Below, piece by piece: positions 1-12,300 of a stretch of DNA of 64,000 nucleotides. How positions within the stretch are numbered: the stretch's first letter is position 1; every line of letters starts with the position of its first letter. The notes beneath the pieces were generated by a model. The model searched no databases, was not told where the DNA came from, and worked only from the letters and a program-made list of their open reading frames with translations. Made by a program: the position numbers and the translations under genes. Source of the stretch: Sisyra terminalis (lineage: Eukaryota > Arthropoda > Insecta > Neuroptera > Sisyridae); assembly GCA_958496175.1 (NCBI GenBank), contig OY292277.1, positions 48,991,050-49,055,049 on the forward strand. Reading direction: 5' to 3'.

Positions 1-1771
1 AAGCAAAAAAAAATCGATTTTTTTAAATTTCTAACCAAAATATCCCCTTAATCTTCAAAAAATTTAGTCTTCGACAAAAAACGTATTCAATTTCGCAAAG
101 GATGTTCTTGGCACCTTAAATTGAAAGAAAATTTCTTTGTTTAGATCAATGTTGTTGGTCAGTAAACCTCCTGATATTTGAAAGAATCTAATCAGCAAAA
201 AAAGTTTGTTATTTTTATCCTGCTAACAATAAATCACGGAATTTTTTCAAGCAAAAACATAGGATTTAGGCTTTTAAAATATATAAGCTTTTAAGACATC
301 TAGAAGGACTGCTATGCCCCATTTTAAGCAACAAAATTAATTAACAGGAAAATAAAGTTTTACTTCTAATTTTTGGGTAAAAAACAAATAATCTTCCAAA
401 TTAAACACACAATCTCCCTAAACACATCCATGTCTGCTTAGCGTTTTCCATAAATCCATCTTCTCGATGGTTTCATTTATTTTTAAAATGATCGATTGCC
501 AATTTGAAAATCTACAGTTTCTGCAATACAAAACGTTTCAATATTTAATATGAAATTATTTGCAATAGTTTCAGAATATATCAACAATCATCAATGCGAA
601 TATCTATCTCTATATTTCTATTGTATACAAATCTGCATGATGCATTTATTAACGTTCATGTTTATGATAGAATGATCCCAATGGACTTAAATGACGTTAA
701 ACGATGCAACAGAGATTTCCTTTGGGACACATCCACCATATTATCATAATACATTTTCCAACTGTATGAAAACAAACTGACAATAAACAGCAATTCGGAT
801 TTAATCACTATTTTCTATAAATTAACATTAAAATATTGTCATTGTTATGAGAAAAAGCTCAAATGAAAATTGAAATTATTTTCATAATTAAAATAGGTTC
901 TCAAATTAGAGAATAATAATGAATTTTAAATGAAAAATATTACTAAAATTTTATATGGAACTTTTTTTAGACTCAAAAACTTTCAATTAGCAATAGAAAT
1001 ATTAACGAATTAAATTGGTCCCTGTGTACCTAGTAACTAGTAGGTAATTAAAGCAATTAAGCTTATGTAACATTGAATGAATGAAACAGTAATCTAATAA
1101 TGTTATTTCAAATAAATATATGATTATGTTTTAAATTTGATAGCGAGAGCAAAATGTTAACAAAATTAATCTTTAAAAACGGTCTATGCAATTAAATTTA
1201 AATATTTGTTAATTCCACTGAATCCTCACGTGTGTATAGGGATATAGAGGAAGCAAATTACAATGTTAATACCTACAATGCAATGCTCTTCTATTTCTAT
1301 ATGTGGAATGTAAATATGATGTAAATGCCTAAACTAAAACCGTTATTATAAAATACTTGTAATACTCCGAACGTCTACGTATTTCTAATTCATAGAATTT
1401 GAGAAGGAAAAATATTTTTTTTTGAAATAAAAAAAATGTATACAATTTTCAAAACAACATTTTCAAATAATCGTGATGATTTCATGGAAAATATTTTTCC
1501 TCAGGCACCGTTTGCATTTGGCTCTACTTCACATAAGTCCAGAATTTCTGTTCGGTTTTCTTTGATATCTTCCAAGAAAATCGATTTTTCTTACAGTAAT
1601 TTTAATCTTTTATCACCATATCGATCATTTGAACCATTTTTTTTTAAATTAATTAATTATGACATTTGATTTTTTCCCAACATCAATTATAATATATTGT
1701 TCAAACCGAACTCTGTTGGATCCTAGATTAGGAATCATACGAAAGCTGGTTGGATGGTTTTTGCAAGTTAC
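1..1771. other. AT-rich stretch, no gene seen
   Basis: I see no coding exon, RNA gene or mobile element with clear ends here. Open frames are short, low in complexity and resemble no protein I know. It may be intergenic or an intron of a gene lying outside the window. Confidence 0.5.
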
Positions 1772-1879
1772 CTCATACACTAAACAAAGAAAAGTTGTAA
1801 ATATTAACAACAATTTTTACTTTCCTGTTTTTAGATAGTTAATGTTTTTGATACCTAAAGTGGCACATTCCATCAATAG

Positions 1880-2156
1880 CAGGGATCCCAAACTCGTGGC
1901 CCAGTCAAAAAAAAAATATCCGACGCAAAGTAAAAATAAAATAGAAATTTGAAGTAGAAAAGGAAGAAGCATATAAAATTATAATATACTTTGTTTATGA
2001 ACTATACTAAACTGTATTAGTAACGCTTACGTTGGATCAATTTTGAAAGTAGTCTCAGTTAAAAAAAAATTTCTCCCGGAAAGATAGTAGTCGAGAAAAG
2101 ATGTCAACTATCAGGACGTAAACAATAGTTTTACTTTATGAAATGTTAATTACAAT
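1880..2156 (+). mobile_element. hAT-like MITE, 5' part only
   Basis: It begins CAGGGATCCCAAACTCGTGG and is homologous to the complete element at 2949-3365. Its 3' part is missing because the copy ends at the junction with the hAT element at 2157. The CAGGGATGTCAAACTC type of end followed by GGCCC is typical of hAT superfamily ends. Confidence 0.6.
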
Positions 2157-2829
2157 CAGTGGCGTAGCTACCTAGGGGCTCAATCTAAGGGGGCCCTCGA
2201 ACCCTTACTAGAAATCTCGATCGAACTGAAATTTTGGAAATTCAGTTGGAAGTTTACCAATTATTTAAGGAAATAATGAGCAAATATGGAGTGCTAGAAT
2301 GCGACCTAACCGAAGTATTTACAGCAATATTATTATTTTTTACAATTCCTGTCACTTCTGCAGCAGCTGAAAGGTCATTTAGCAAATAAAAAATAATAAA
2401 AAATTATTTAAGAAATAATATGGGCCGAACTCGACTCCAACATTTATCGCTAATAGCAATTGAAAACAAAACTGCATCAAGCCTGGATTTAAACGAAGTC
2501 ATTGATACTTTTACGAAAACTAAAGCTAGGAAAAAATTTAAATATAATTGTTATTTAGTCAGTTGGTAAGTCCGACCTTTATGTAATAAACTCTTGAATA
2601 TTCTCTATTTCGTTTTATTAGCCAAATCTACCCCAAGTTTTAATTGTAATTTATGTTGTTACTGTTTAATATTTTTATTCCCTGCCCTGCAGTGCACAAA
2701 AAAGAGCTTAAGTAGCTTAGCATTTTTAAAGTATTTGTATATTCCATATTTTTATTTGATAAAACCTAACCAGTGGGGCTCCATTTTTTAATTTGGCCCA
2801 GGACCCTTGGTTACCTAGCTACGCCACTG
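2157..2829 (+). mobile_element. Non-autonomous hAT element, copy 1
   Basis: Ends CAGTGGCGTAGCTACCTAGG and CCTAGCTACGCCACTG form short terminal inverted repeats. The interior reads as the C-terminal dimerisation end of a hAT transposase (block ERSFSK, then [16 protein letters not shown], then LSLIAIEN), interrupted here by an in-frame stop after the Lys of SK. The rest of a transposase is absent, so this is an internal-deletion derivative. The flanking 8-mers ATTACAAT and CTCACATG do not match, unlike most other copies. Confidence 0.85.
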
Positions 2830-2948
2830 CTCACATGCTAAACTAAATGTAAGCAAAGAAAAGTTGCAAATATTAACAACAATTTTTACTTTCTTGTTTT
2901 TAAAAGGTTAATGTTTTTGATATCTAAAGTGGCACATTTCATTTATAG

Positions 2949-3365
2949 CAGGGATGTCAAACTCACGGCCCAAGATGAATACTTTTGCAGCCCAGTTCAT
3001 ATATCCGACGCAAATTAAAAATAAAATAAATATGTTAAGTAGAAAATAAATTAGCATACAAAATTATAATATACTTTATTTATAAACTATACTAAATTGT
3101 ATTAATAACGCTCACGTTAGGTCAATTTTGAAAGTAATCTCGGACAGTAAATTTTTTTCCGAATTTTCCCCCGGAAAGACAGTAGCCGAGAAGAGATATC
3201 AATTATCAGGACATAAATAATAATTTAACTTTATAAAATGTTAATTACAATATACTTTTCAAATAAAAATATTCGTTTTTATTGACAACGATTATTTTTT
3301 TTTTGCGGCCCACCTAAAATTAAGAATTGTTTGGTCCAAGGAAGCTTTTGAGTTTGACATCTCTG
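2949..3365 (+). mobile_element. hAT-like MITE, complete copy
   Basis: The left end is CAGGGATGTCAAACTCACGG and the right end reads AGTTTGACATCTCTG, giving inverted repeats of about 16 bp. Inner GGCCC and GCGGCCC blocks are mirrored. Flanking 8-mers ATTTATAG and ATCTATAA agree at 6 of 8 positions, as expected for an aged hAT target duplication. No coding sequence remains. Confidence 0.7.
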
Positions 3366-3376
3366 ATCTATAATAA

Positions 3377-4130
3377 GCGACCATTTTCAAAGTTTATTAT
3401 GAATTTTTTCATTTAACGAATTTTGTTACTAATTTTTTTACCAAAATAAAACATTTTTTAATTTCATTGATTGATTGTCCAATTTTGGCGAGATTTCTAT
3501 TGAAATATTAGAATGTAGACTTGATCCAAAGGAGCTTTTTTTTCTTTTGTCTTCCATTAGTGGTTCTTCTTCTTGAAAGTTTTCCTTCTTGGCTTTGAAA
3601 ATTCATTTATTCATTGTAATCTAGAAAAGATAGGAAATTTAATGACTAATGTGGATTGGATTTTTATAGTAAAAATATCAAAAGATTTTCTTCCACTGAT
3701 TATTTTTTTTGCGGCCTCCCTAAAGTTAAACATTGTTTATTTGGCCCAAGTAAGCTTTTGAGTTTGACACTCCTGATTTATAGTATAATAAGCGACCATT
3801 TCCAAAGTTTATTATTCAATTTTTCTTTTAACGAATTTTGTTGCTGTTAATTTTAACCATAATAAAACGTTCTTTAATTTCATTGGTTGACTGTCCATTT
3901 TTGGTGATATTTCTATTTAAATATGAGAATATAGGCTGTACATTGGGTCCAAAGGAGCTTTTTTTTCTTTTGACTTCCATTAGTGGTTCTTCTTCTTAAA
4001 AATTGTTCTTCTTGGCTTTGAAAATTCGTTCTCTCATTGTAATCTAGAAAAGATATGTAACCAATTGACTAATATAGAATTAATTTTTACAGTTAAAATT
4101 TCAAAAGATTTTTTTCTTACCGAAATAATT
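3377..4130. repeat. Second local tandem duplication (~410-bp units)
   Basis: The block GCGACCATTTTCAAAGTTTA at 3377 recurs at 3788. Downstream features repeat in the same order: ACGAATTTTGTT, AATTTCATTG, CCAAAGGAGCTTTTTTTTC, CTTCCATTAGTGGTTCTTC and GGCTTTGAAAATTC. A third 3' end of the GTCAAACTC-type MITE is included at about 3697-3775. No gene is seen. Confidence 0.7.
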
Positions 4131-5008
4131 AATTTACTGTATTGAAATCATAGAATTAAGATCAACAGTTGTTTAAACTTGTTTTTTGTTGTGGTTAAAT
4201 TTATACAGGTTTTTCGGTGAAAAGGACAACAAATTGGAATTAACTACTGGTCATTGTCATTTGATGTTATCTGAAGTTTTTATTCGCACCATTTCAGCAC
4301 CTGAAACATTCAGAGGAGAAAAAATGTTACAATTTAATTTGATATCTTATCAGCAATAAAAATATACCAAAAGTTTAATTATTTGATAAATCATTTGTGA
4401 AAAGATTTTTTTTTCATTGCTTCAACAGTTGTGATACTACTATATTCAAATTTCCGTTTCCCATTAATTTACATTGAAGGCATTAAATTATATTTACATT
4501 TATATTTTGACATTGAGTTTCAAGGGAAGTGCTATAAACATCATATGGGTCAAATCAGGTCCTTTATGCCACGGAAATTCATCAGGAAAGCGAACCATAG
4601 AAAGGGCGAGGAATGCCATAAATTAGAACAAAGCAAACTATTATTTTTAAAAATTATACTTTGTATAATGCAAATAAAATTGTCTATACAATAAAATAAA
4701 TTGAATCAATTCTAAGTCCTTAAATAAAAGTTTTTAGATGCAACTATACTGAGAAAAATTCGTCATTAATTAAAAATTCAAAATCTTTTGAAATTTAACT
4801 ATACTTCTGATGAAGATTTTATTCACGTATCAAATACAAAGGGAAATCTCAAAGTATAGACTCTTTAGTCGGAAAGTTTGTAGATAAACCTTTGTATTAA
4901 TACTGCTGGAAACAATAAAAATAAAATTCACAACTTAAAAAACCGTACGTATATAAGTCTCTATTATTTACAACACTGGAATGAACTCCATTTATTCTCT
5001 TTTTCAAG
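4131..5008. other. No recognised gene; two short unassigned open frames
   Basis: There is an open stretch of about 50 codons after a splice-acceptor-like site near 4209, and a weak 87-codon frame at 4431-4694 containing GKCYKHHMGQIRSFMPRKF. I do not recognise either. They may be relics of the upstream part of the broken SLC22-like gene that follows, but no family motif supports that. Confidence 0.3.
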
Positions 5009-8000
5009 TGTAATCTATTCGGTGATGAGAACTTATGGAAAATAACATTAGTTGGAACTATTCGTAGCATTGGACAATTTTTCTCAACAGAAATAATAGG
5101 AGTTTGCTCGGATATGTGAGTAGTTTTTCAACTAATATCAACTGTTAACAATAATAAACGTATAGGATTTTCAAACTAAGCTAGTTTTTAAAGTTGTCCG
5201 GAGAACTGAAACAAGTTTTTACAACAGTACGAGGGAAACTAAAAGTGCAATCTATCAGTAACCAACGGCCAATTATTTTAAGTACAAGATAAATTTAAGC
5301 TATTGATAAAAATGTTATCGGTGAAAAAGTGTTGAAACTTTAAAAATTTCTAATATTACCGCAAACTTTTCCACTGCTATTGAGATTAAATAACTTTTAA
5401 ACTTTTTTTCTACGTCTATATTTGGTTTTTTGTGGGAATTAAATTTAATTAGCAATCTTTTTTTAGTATAAAAGTTTAATAAGACGCATTTTTTACAAGT
5501 GTTCATCAATTTTTTCTCGGTTTTAATAGGCATTAAATTCAGGCATGCAGAAATAATGATATAAGTAAATAATGATATGATTAATTATTGAGATAAAGAA
5601 AAATAACTAGCTGTATTTTAGAAATCAATCATTCTGAAAAATATTTAGTTTAACTCATAGCCACTTGGGTATGAACTTTCTGGATAACAGCAAGGAGACT
5701 ATTAGACTGAAGCGCCTGACATTCCTGGAGCTTCCCTACAGGTGGTGAAGTATAGGGCACCCCAATAGGGGTGCCCTGTAGTCTCGTCCATGCGTTCAAC
5801 AGATTCGCTTATTGTCCTGGGGCAGATTGCGAAAGAACAAATTATAATAAAAAAAAAAACTTTTAAATCTCTTGTTAACTTTTATCATGCATAATCCTAC
5901 ATAGTTCTTAGTCCTACTACCTGTATTATAGAAATCAATCATACTGGAAATTATTTAATTCAACTTTTAAGCCAATTATTATCTTTTATAATGCGTAATC
6001 TTACATGTCCTTGTTCGATTTTTTCAGAGTTAATTATCACAGTTAATTAAACTTAAATTCAAGGCTTCGATTTTCAGATATAAACTTTATAGATTCTGGT
6101 TTCATTCAGATCTATAAACGAGCGAATCCATTGGGGTAACGATCCCAAATCTTGGGTTACTGACAGTGGCGTAGCTAGGTAACCAAGGGTCCTGGGGCAA
6201 ATTAAAAAATGGGGCCCCACTGCTATGTAAGCTGATTAGGTTTTATCAAGTAAGAATATGAAATATAGAAACACTTTCAAAATGCTAAGCTACTTAAGCT
6301 CTTTTCTGTGCACTGCAGGGCAGCTAATAAAAATATTAAACAGGAACAACATAAACTACAATTAATACTTGGGGTAGGTTTGGCTAATAAAACGAAATTG
6401 AGAAGAATAATGGGTTTATTATATAAATGTCGGGCCTACCAACTGACTAAATAACAATTAAATTTACATTTTTTTCCTAGCTTTAGTTTTTGCAAAAGTA
6501 ACAATGACTTCGTTTAAATCCAGGCTTGGTGAAGTTTAGTTTTCAATTGGTATTAGCGATAAATATCGGAGTCGAGTTGGGCCCATATTATTTCTTAAAT
6601 AATTTGTTATTATTTGTAATTGGCTAAATGACCTTTCAGCTGCTGCAGAAGTGACAGGCATTTGAAAAGAATAATAACATTGCTGTAAATAATTCCGTAA
6701 ACTTCCAACTGAATTTCCAAAAGTTCAGTTCGATCGAGATTTCTGGTAAGGATTCGAGGCCCCCCTGATCTTAAGGGCCCCGGGACACTGCCCTGCCTAG
6801 TCACTAAGTAGCTACGCCACTGGTTACTGATCTAATTTTAAAAAAATACTAATAGGTAATCGCAATTATCATAACTGCGTTCATTAATTTGAGTAATTAA
6901 AATTGTTACTTAATTATAACCGGATTTAGTACAGGTAGGGTAGATTCCATACATTGTTGATGGGACTTTATCATATTAAATAAATTTCATAAATTTTTGG
7001 TTGAAAAAATGAACAGTGGAAATCTAGATACTGCCTTTTCAGCATAGTCTATATAATATGGTCATGAATGAATTACTCATTCTTTTATTGCTATTTTTTT
7101 TAGGTTTAACGGAAAAATATTTTAGTCATAATTCTTTTGGGTGGTATGTGTTTAAGCTACTTCAAAACTTTCGTTTTTAAATACATCTACATCATATTAG
7201 AATTTTTAGAAACTTTGATAAATGGGGCAAAAATCTCGATGATTTTTGTATTAGGTAATGTACATACACAAAATGTGCACTTCTAATCGCGTTTAATACA
7301 CTTACGTACAAAGGAACAAAAGGAGTTATTTATAATTATTTATAATAATAAATAAATTATTTAATTCAAGTTGTGATTGAATAAACATACTTTTACACCG
7401 AAGTATTCCTTGAATGTTAGTCTTAATTAATCGGCATATCTCATTTATCTAAGTCATACTAATCCTTAATCTAATTCATTGTAGGCTGTGAATTCGTTAG
7501 TACATCAAAGAGAAGTTTAATTGCTTTAATGTTAACGATCACATTTTCAATTGGTGAGGCATTAGCTGCTCTAGTGGCATGGAATGTTGGCTCTTGGCAA
7601 AATTTCATATTCATAACGTATCTCCCAATCATATTATCAATCTAATCTTTTTGGATCTTTCCGGAATCAATTCGATAATTGCTAGTCAAGAACAAATGTG
7701 ACATGGCAGAAAAATCAATCAATATCGGAAAGTGTTATCTAATATTTGGATGCTTTGAAAACTAATGAAGTAAGTTGCTTATTTAAACTTTTTAGTCAAT
7801 TCACCAAATTTTTTTCTTCTAATTTCAGATTGAATATTGTTGTACATAATTTCTAAATCCAATTTCTTTCGTTTGATGGGATGTTGTTTTTTGTTTATAG
7901 CAAACGCATTTATTTATTATGGGATTGCTGTTAATTTAGTTAAAATAGCTGGCAATTTTTATATCCTTTTTATCATAATATTTTGTTAACGATTATCTAA

Positions 8001-8954
8001 ATTATTATTATTATAAATTATAATTTCTCGAACCGTTTTAAGAATGTACTTTGAAATAAGTATATTTAAGCATTTAGTATTTTCAGGATCATATATATAT
8101 CTAAAGCAGTAGGGAATCCAAAGGATTAAGAGGTTCGAATATTCCCTCCCGCTGAAGCATTTCAGTTCCCGTGTGACAAATCAAATTTGAATACTTTTTT
8201 ATTGTTTATTTTGGTAAAACCTAAGGTTCCCTAATACTCAGCCGGGTCCCTTCCTTCCCCATAATAAAAAAATAAAAACCAGGATCCATTAGGCTGATAT
8301 CTTTATAACAATCTCGGTAATGATTTAATGACTTAAGTAGCCTTTTTTGTTTCGAAATAATGAAAACATTAAATCATTTCCGAATAACTTCTATCGCTGT
8401 TATTTTTAGAAAAAGATACTTCCTGCTTTCATAGGCCTAGGGGGAATTGTTTTTTTCGTTTCATATTCTCAGAAACTTCATAATACGTCATCTTTTAATT
8501 ATTGCCAACTATTACATAAGGATCCACAAATCTTAAATTACAAATTCATTGGAAAATCTGAAAAACATTCACATCGCTAAATTTGTTTCTGTTTTTGCAG
8601 ATATTTTTGTATTAAATTTTCTTCTATATTTAAAATACCAAATATAGTGTGGTAGCCTCTGTTCAAAATACGTAAATTTTTTGCACCAAATTATTTCCGA
8701 CGCCAATTCGTCAAAGCTTTTTAGATTTCAGTATGATGGTTGGCATATTAGGTGCTATATTCGCCCCTCAATTACCTCATTTGATGACTTTTCTAATAAA
8801 AATTCATGGAAACTGAAAAAATTAAGTAAGTCTTCAATTGTAGGCTAAAATTACCGCTTTAGATTATGCTTTTATCCCATTAATGTTTCCAGAAACGAAA
8901 GAGGTGGATTTACCTGATACTATTGATGAATCGATTTATATAAATAAAAAGTAA
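5009..8954 (+). pseudogene. SLC22 / organic-cation-transporter-like pseudogene
   Basis: Exon-sized blocks in order match an insect organic-cation-transporter-like MFS protein. 5009-5115 encodes NLWKITLVGTIRSIGQ and SD before a GTGAGT donor. 7104-7254 encodes RKNILVIILLGG through FVL. From 7485 the frame reads CEFVSTSKRS, then the PESIR block. About 7850-7960 gives ANAFIYYGIAVNLVKIAGN. 8405-8470 gives KKILPAFIGLGG, 8675-8810 gives LFPTPIRQSFLDF and GAIFAPQLP, and the last block ends PETKEVDLPDTIDE at a TAA (8952-8954). It is broken: in-frame TAA codons lie at 7643, 7676 (where the family has Trp in PESIRW) and 8673, and an apparent 1-nt frameshift lies near 7110. The family moves organic ions across the plasma membrane. 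The N-terminal exon was not found. Introns are kept, so this is a decayed gene or segmental copy, not a retrocopy. Confidence 0.75.
6164..6822 (-). mobile_element. Non-autonomous hAT element, copy 2
   Basis: Same family as the element at 2157, in reverse orientation, with CAGTGGCGTAGCTAGG ends. It is flanked by a perfect 8-bp target duplication, GTTACTGA (6156-6163 and 6823-6830). It lies in the large intron of the SLC22-like pseudogene, and the transposase remnant is degraded. Confidence 0.9.
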
Positions 8955-9337
8955 TATTTTAGTTTCAAAGCTGAAAAAAGTTTAAGGAATTTATGAATAA
9001 AAAAAATGTTCAAAATTTAATAAATTTATTTTGATTTAAACAGTATTCTGTAGACTAAGAAGATATAAAAATACAATTAATTATTGCACAAAGCTAAAAA
9101 TGAGAATTATATACGTATATAGATTTGCATTTAAGGTTCTGTGTATATCAGGCAAGATAATATAAATTATATTTAATCAAATTGAGCAATATTTCAGTCA
9201 TTTTTTCTTCATATAGTTCTCAATATAATTTATAAAAAAAGAGTTAATTTTTTTTAAAAAAATGATTATATCACACATATTGATTACATTTTTTTTTCAA
9301 ATGGCAGTTACGGATAAAATCAATACTTAATTTTAAA
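8955..9337. other. Spacer between SLC22 pseudogene and MFSD8
   Basis: AT-rich 3'-flanking sequence shared by two convergent genes. A TTTATT (AATAAA on the minus strand) at 9025-9030 could be the MFSD8 polyadenylation signal, about 310 bp beyond the stop. Nothing else is seen. Confidence 0.4.
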
Positions 9338-12300
9338 TCATCTAAAATCATTTTTTTCATCCAAAGATAATTCCCCCTCATCCTCCTCGTGGTATTCAAC
9401 AGACGGATTATCTCCACTAATTGGATTCATTTCAATATTTCGTTCATTATTTGTGTTAAGTGGAACTGTTAATGGTGATGTTCCTGCTGGAGGCACTCGC
9501 TCTTCAACCGGTATTAATCTCTTATTAAAGCATAATAACCATATCATACAAAGAATCATCATTACAGTCGTCAAAGAGAATGTCCATATTGTTCCGTAGA
9601 TTGTATAGATGTAACTAACGAAAATCGGTCCCATTACACGCGAAAAACATCCTGAGCCGGTTATTAAGCCCATCCAGACACCCTAAAATATAAATAACCA
9701 ATGTATATTTTTTTAATTATGTAACTTTATTGATTTTTCACTAAGGCTACCACACGTTTCTTCATAAAGACTTTCTACATTAAAATAATGTAATTTTAAT
9801 TCAATTTGGTGATAACAGGGTGAGAAAATTATCACTGATTCCCACCAATTTTCAAATTTATATCCATCTAATGCTATTCCACTTTTAATATATAGTTTTC
9901 TTTATATAAATTCAACTCTTTCGTGTTTTTTGTGGATTTTAACATTGGCAAGCACCAAAGCATAAATGTAAGATGGGTTGCCTACACGCTAGATTATTCA
10001 TTGAGTATAGTGAACTTTCAATACGGGTTGGCCCCATATAGTTAGCCGAAAAAACTATACCTAATCGATAATATTAAAGTATTTCATTTTATAATGAAAG
10101 AATTAATAGTTTTCAAGCAATTAACCGTCTTTTCAAGCATATATTTAGCAGACATCTAATTGAAGGGGCAAGTTTTGATAGAATTCTATTGATATAATAT
10201 ATGACTATATGTATGTATATTAGACAGATTCAAAAAAAATGATGATTTTTTTTTCTTAATTATATCGAAAATATTATTGGGAATAACAAAAAAAAATCCT
10301 GTGAAAGTTAACGCTCTTAATATTAATATTAAGAGGTGCCGTATCACAAATTTCGATTTTCCATTGAAATAACATGGGAACAATATTCTCTTGCACTTTG
10401 GAATTTTATAGCTCACGTTGGTGACAATATTTCGGATAATCAATATATATTTTTTTTATTTAATTATGTAACTGTGTTTATTGATTTTTCACTAAGGCTA
10501 CCACACGTTTCTTCATAAGGACTTTCTACATTAAAATAATGTAATTTTATTATTCAATTTGGTGATAACAGGGTGAGAAAATTATCACTGATCCCCACCA
10601 ATTTTCAAATTTATATCCACCTAATGCTATTCCACTTTTAATATACAGTTTTCTTTATATAAATTCAACTCTTTCGTGTTTTTTGTGGATTTTAACATTG
10701 GCAAGCACCAAAGCATAAATGTAAGATTGGTTGCATACCTGCTAGATTATTCATTCAGTACAGTGAACTTTCAATACGGGTTGGCCCCATATAGTAAGTC
10801 GAATAAACTATACTTAATCGAAAATATTAAAGTATTTAATTTTATAATGTGGAAATTAATAGTTTTCAAGCAATTAACGGGTTTTTCAAGCAAATATTTG
10901 GTAGACATCTAATTTAAATGGCAATTTTTGATAGAATACTTTTGATATTATTTCTATTGATATAACATATGAATATGTATATAAGCATTTAAAAAATAAA
11001 TGATGATTTTTTTTTTATTTATATCGAAAATATTGTTGGGAATGACAAAAAAACATCCTGTGAATGTTTAAGCTCTTAATATTAAGGGTGCCGCGTCGCA
11101 AATTTCGATTTTCAATTTAAATAACATGGGAACAATATTCTCTTGCACTTTGGAATTTTATAGCTCACGTTGGTGACAATATTTCGCAATGACCAAGGTA
11201 AATTCTGATAGAAAATTGAACGATCTACAAAAAAGGTCTCGTACAAGTTTTTGATATATTTATTCCTTCAAAAGTTATTCGAGGTCAAAGTTGAACTAAA
11301 GAGAAATTTTAATATATTTTCAATTTTTTGACGCAACCATCAATTTTATGAGAAAATTTTATAGGACATTTTTTGTGGAGCACTTTTTTTCCTATAACTT
11401 ATTTCCATAAAAGTTTTTGATATCATATTTTTCACAAGTCCTAAGTTATTTGCATTAAACTGAAAATTCCTTAACTTATTATATTTTTAACATAAAACTT
11501 ATTTTTTTTATTTTAATTAACTAATTTAGGACCTGTGAAAAATATCAAAAACTTTTATAGAGATAAGTTATAGGAAAAAAAGTGCTCTACAAAAAATGTC
11601 CTATAAAATTTTCTCATAAAATTGATGGTTGCGTCAAAAAATTGAAAAACTATTAAAATTTCTCTTTAGTTCAACTTTGACCTCGAATAACTTTTGAAGG
11701 AATAAATATATCAAAAACTTGTACGAGACCTTTTTTGTAGATCGTTCAATTTTCTACAAGAATATACCTTGGTCATTTCGAAATATTGTCACCAATGTGA
11801 ACTATAAAATTCCAAAGTGCTAGAGAATATTGTTTCCATGTTACTTCAATGGAAAATCGAAATTTGCGATGCGACCCCTCTTAATATTAATATTAAGAGC
11901 TTAAACTTTCACAGGATTTTTTTGTCATTCCCAACAATATTTTCGATATAATTAAGAAAAAAAAATCATTATTTTTTTTGAATCAGTCTAATGTTTATAC
12001 TTTTAATTTGTGTTTTAAGCAAATAACAGTAAAACTTTCAAATTTTTTCAAACTTTCTTCTTCGAATTTATATTTGTATTTTTTTTTATGATTTATTCGT
12101 ATGGTATCCTTTTATTAAGTTATGAAGTTAGAAAGATCAATTTTGGCAACAATACCTGAGGTCTTGGTCCTAAAATTTTGGAAAAAATCGTTTGAATCAA
12201 TGTCACCCCGATCGGGTATCCCATCGAAGTTAGAATATATCCAAAAAGGAACTGGAATAGGGTTAATCGGGGCGTATAAGAACACCACTCTTGACTAGAC

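Larger units (their letters stand above)
1772..3250. repeat. Tandem direct duplication split by a hAT element
   Basis: Two copies of a segment of about 380-420 bp lie in the same orientation, at about 1772-2156 and 2830-3250. Both contain the block AAAGAAAAGTTG, then AATATTAACAACAATTTTTAC, then AGTGGCACATT, then a CAGGGAT transposon end. The first copy stops at TTAATTACAAT, exactly where the hAT element at 2157-2829 begins. The second copy continues past that point. The sequence just right of the hAT element matches the start of the first unit, so the hAT sits precisely at the junction. Confidence 0.75.

Noticed and set aside
4431..4694. An 87-codon frame as a real gene
   Set aside because: No recognisable motif, AT-biased ends and no splice or promoter context; left as unassigned.
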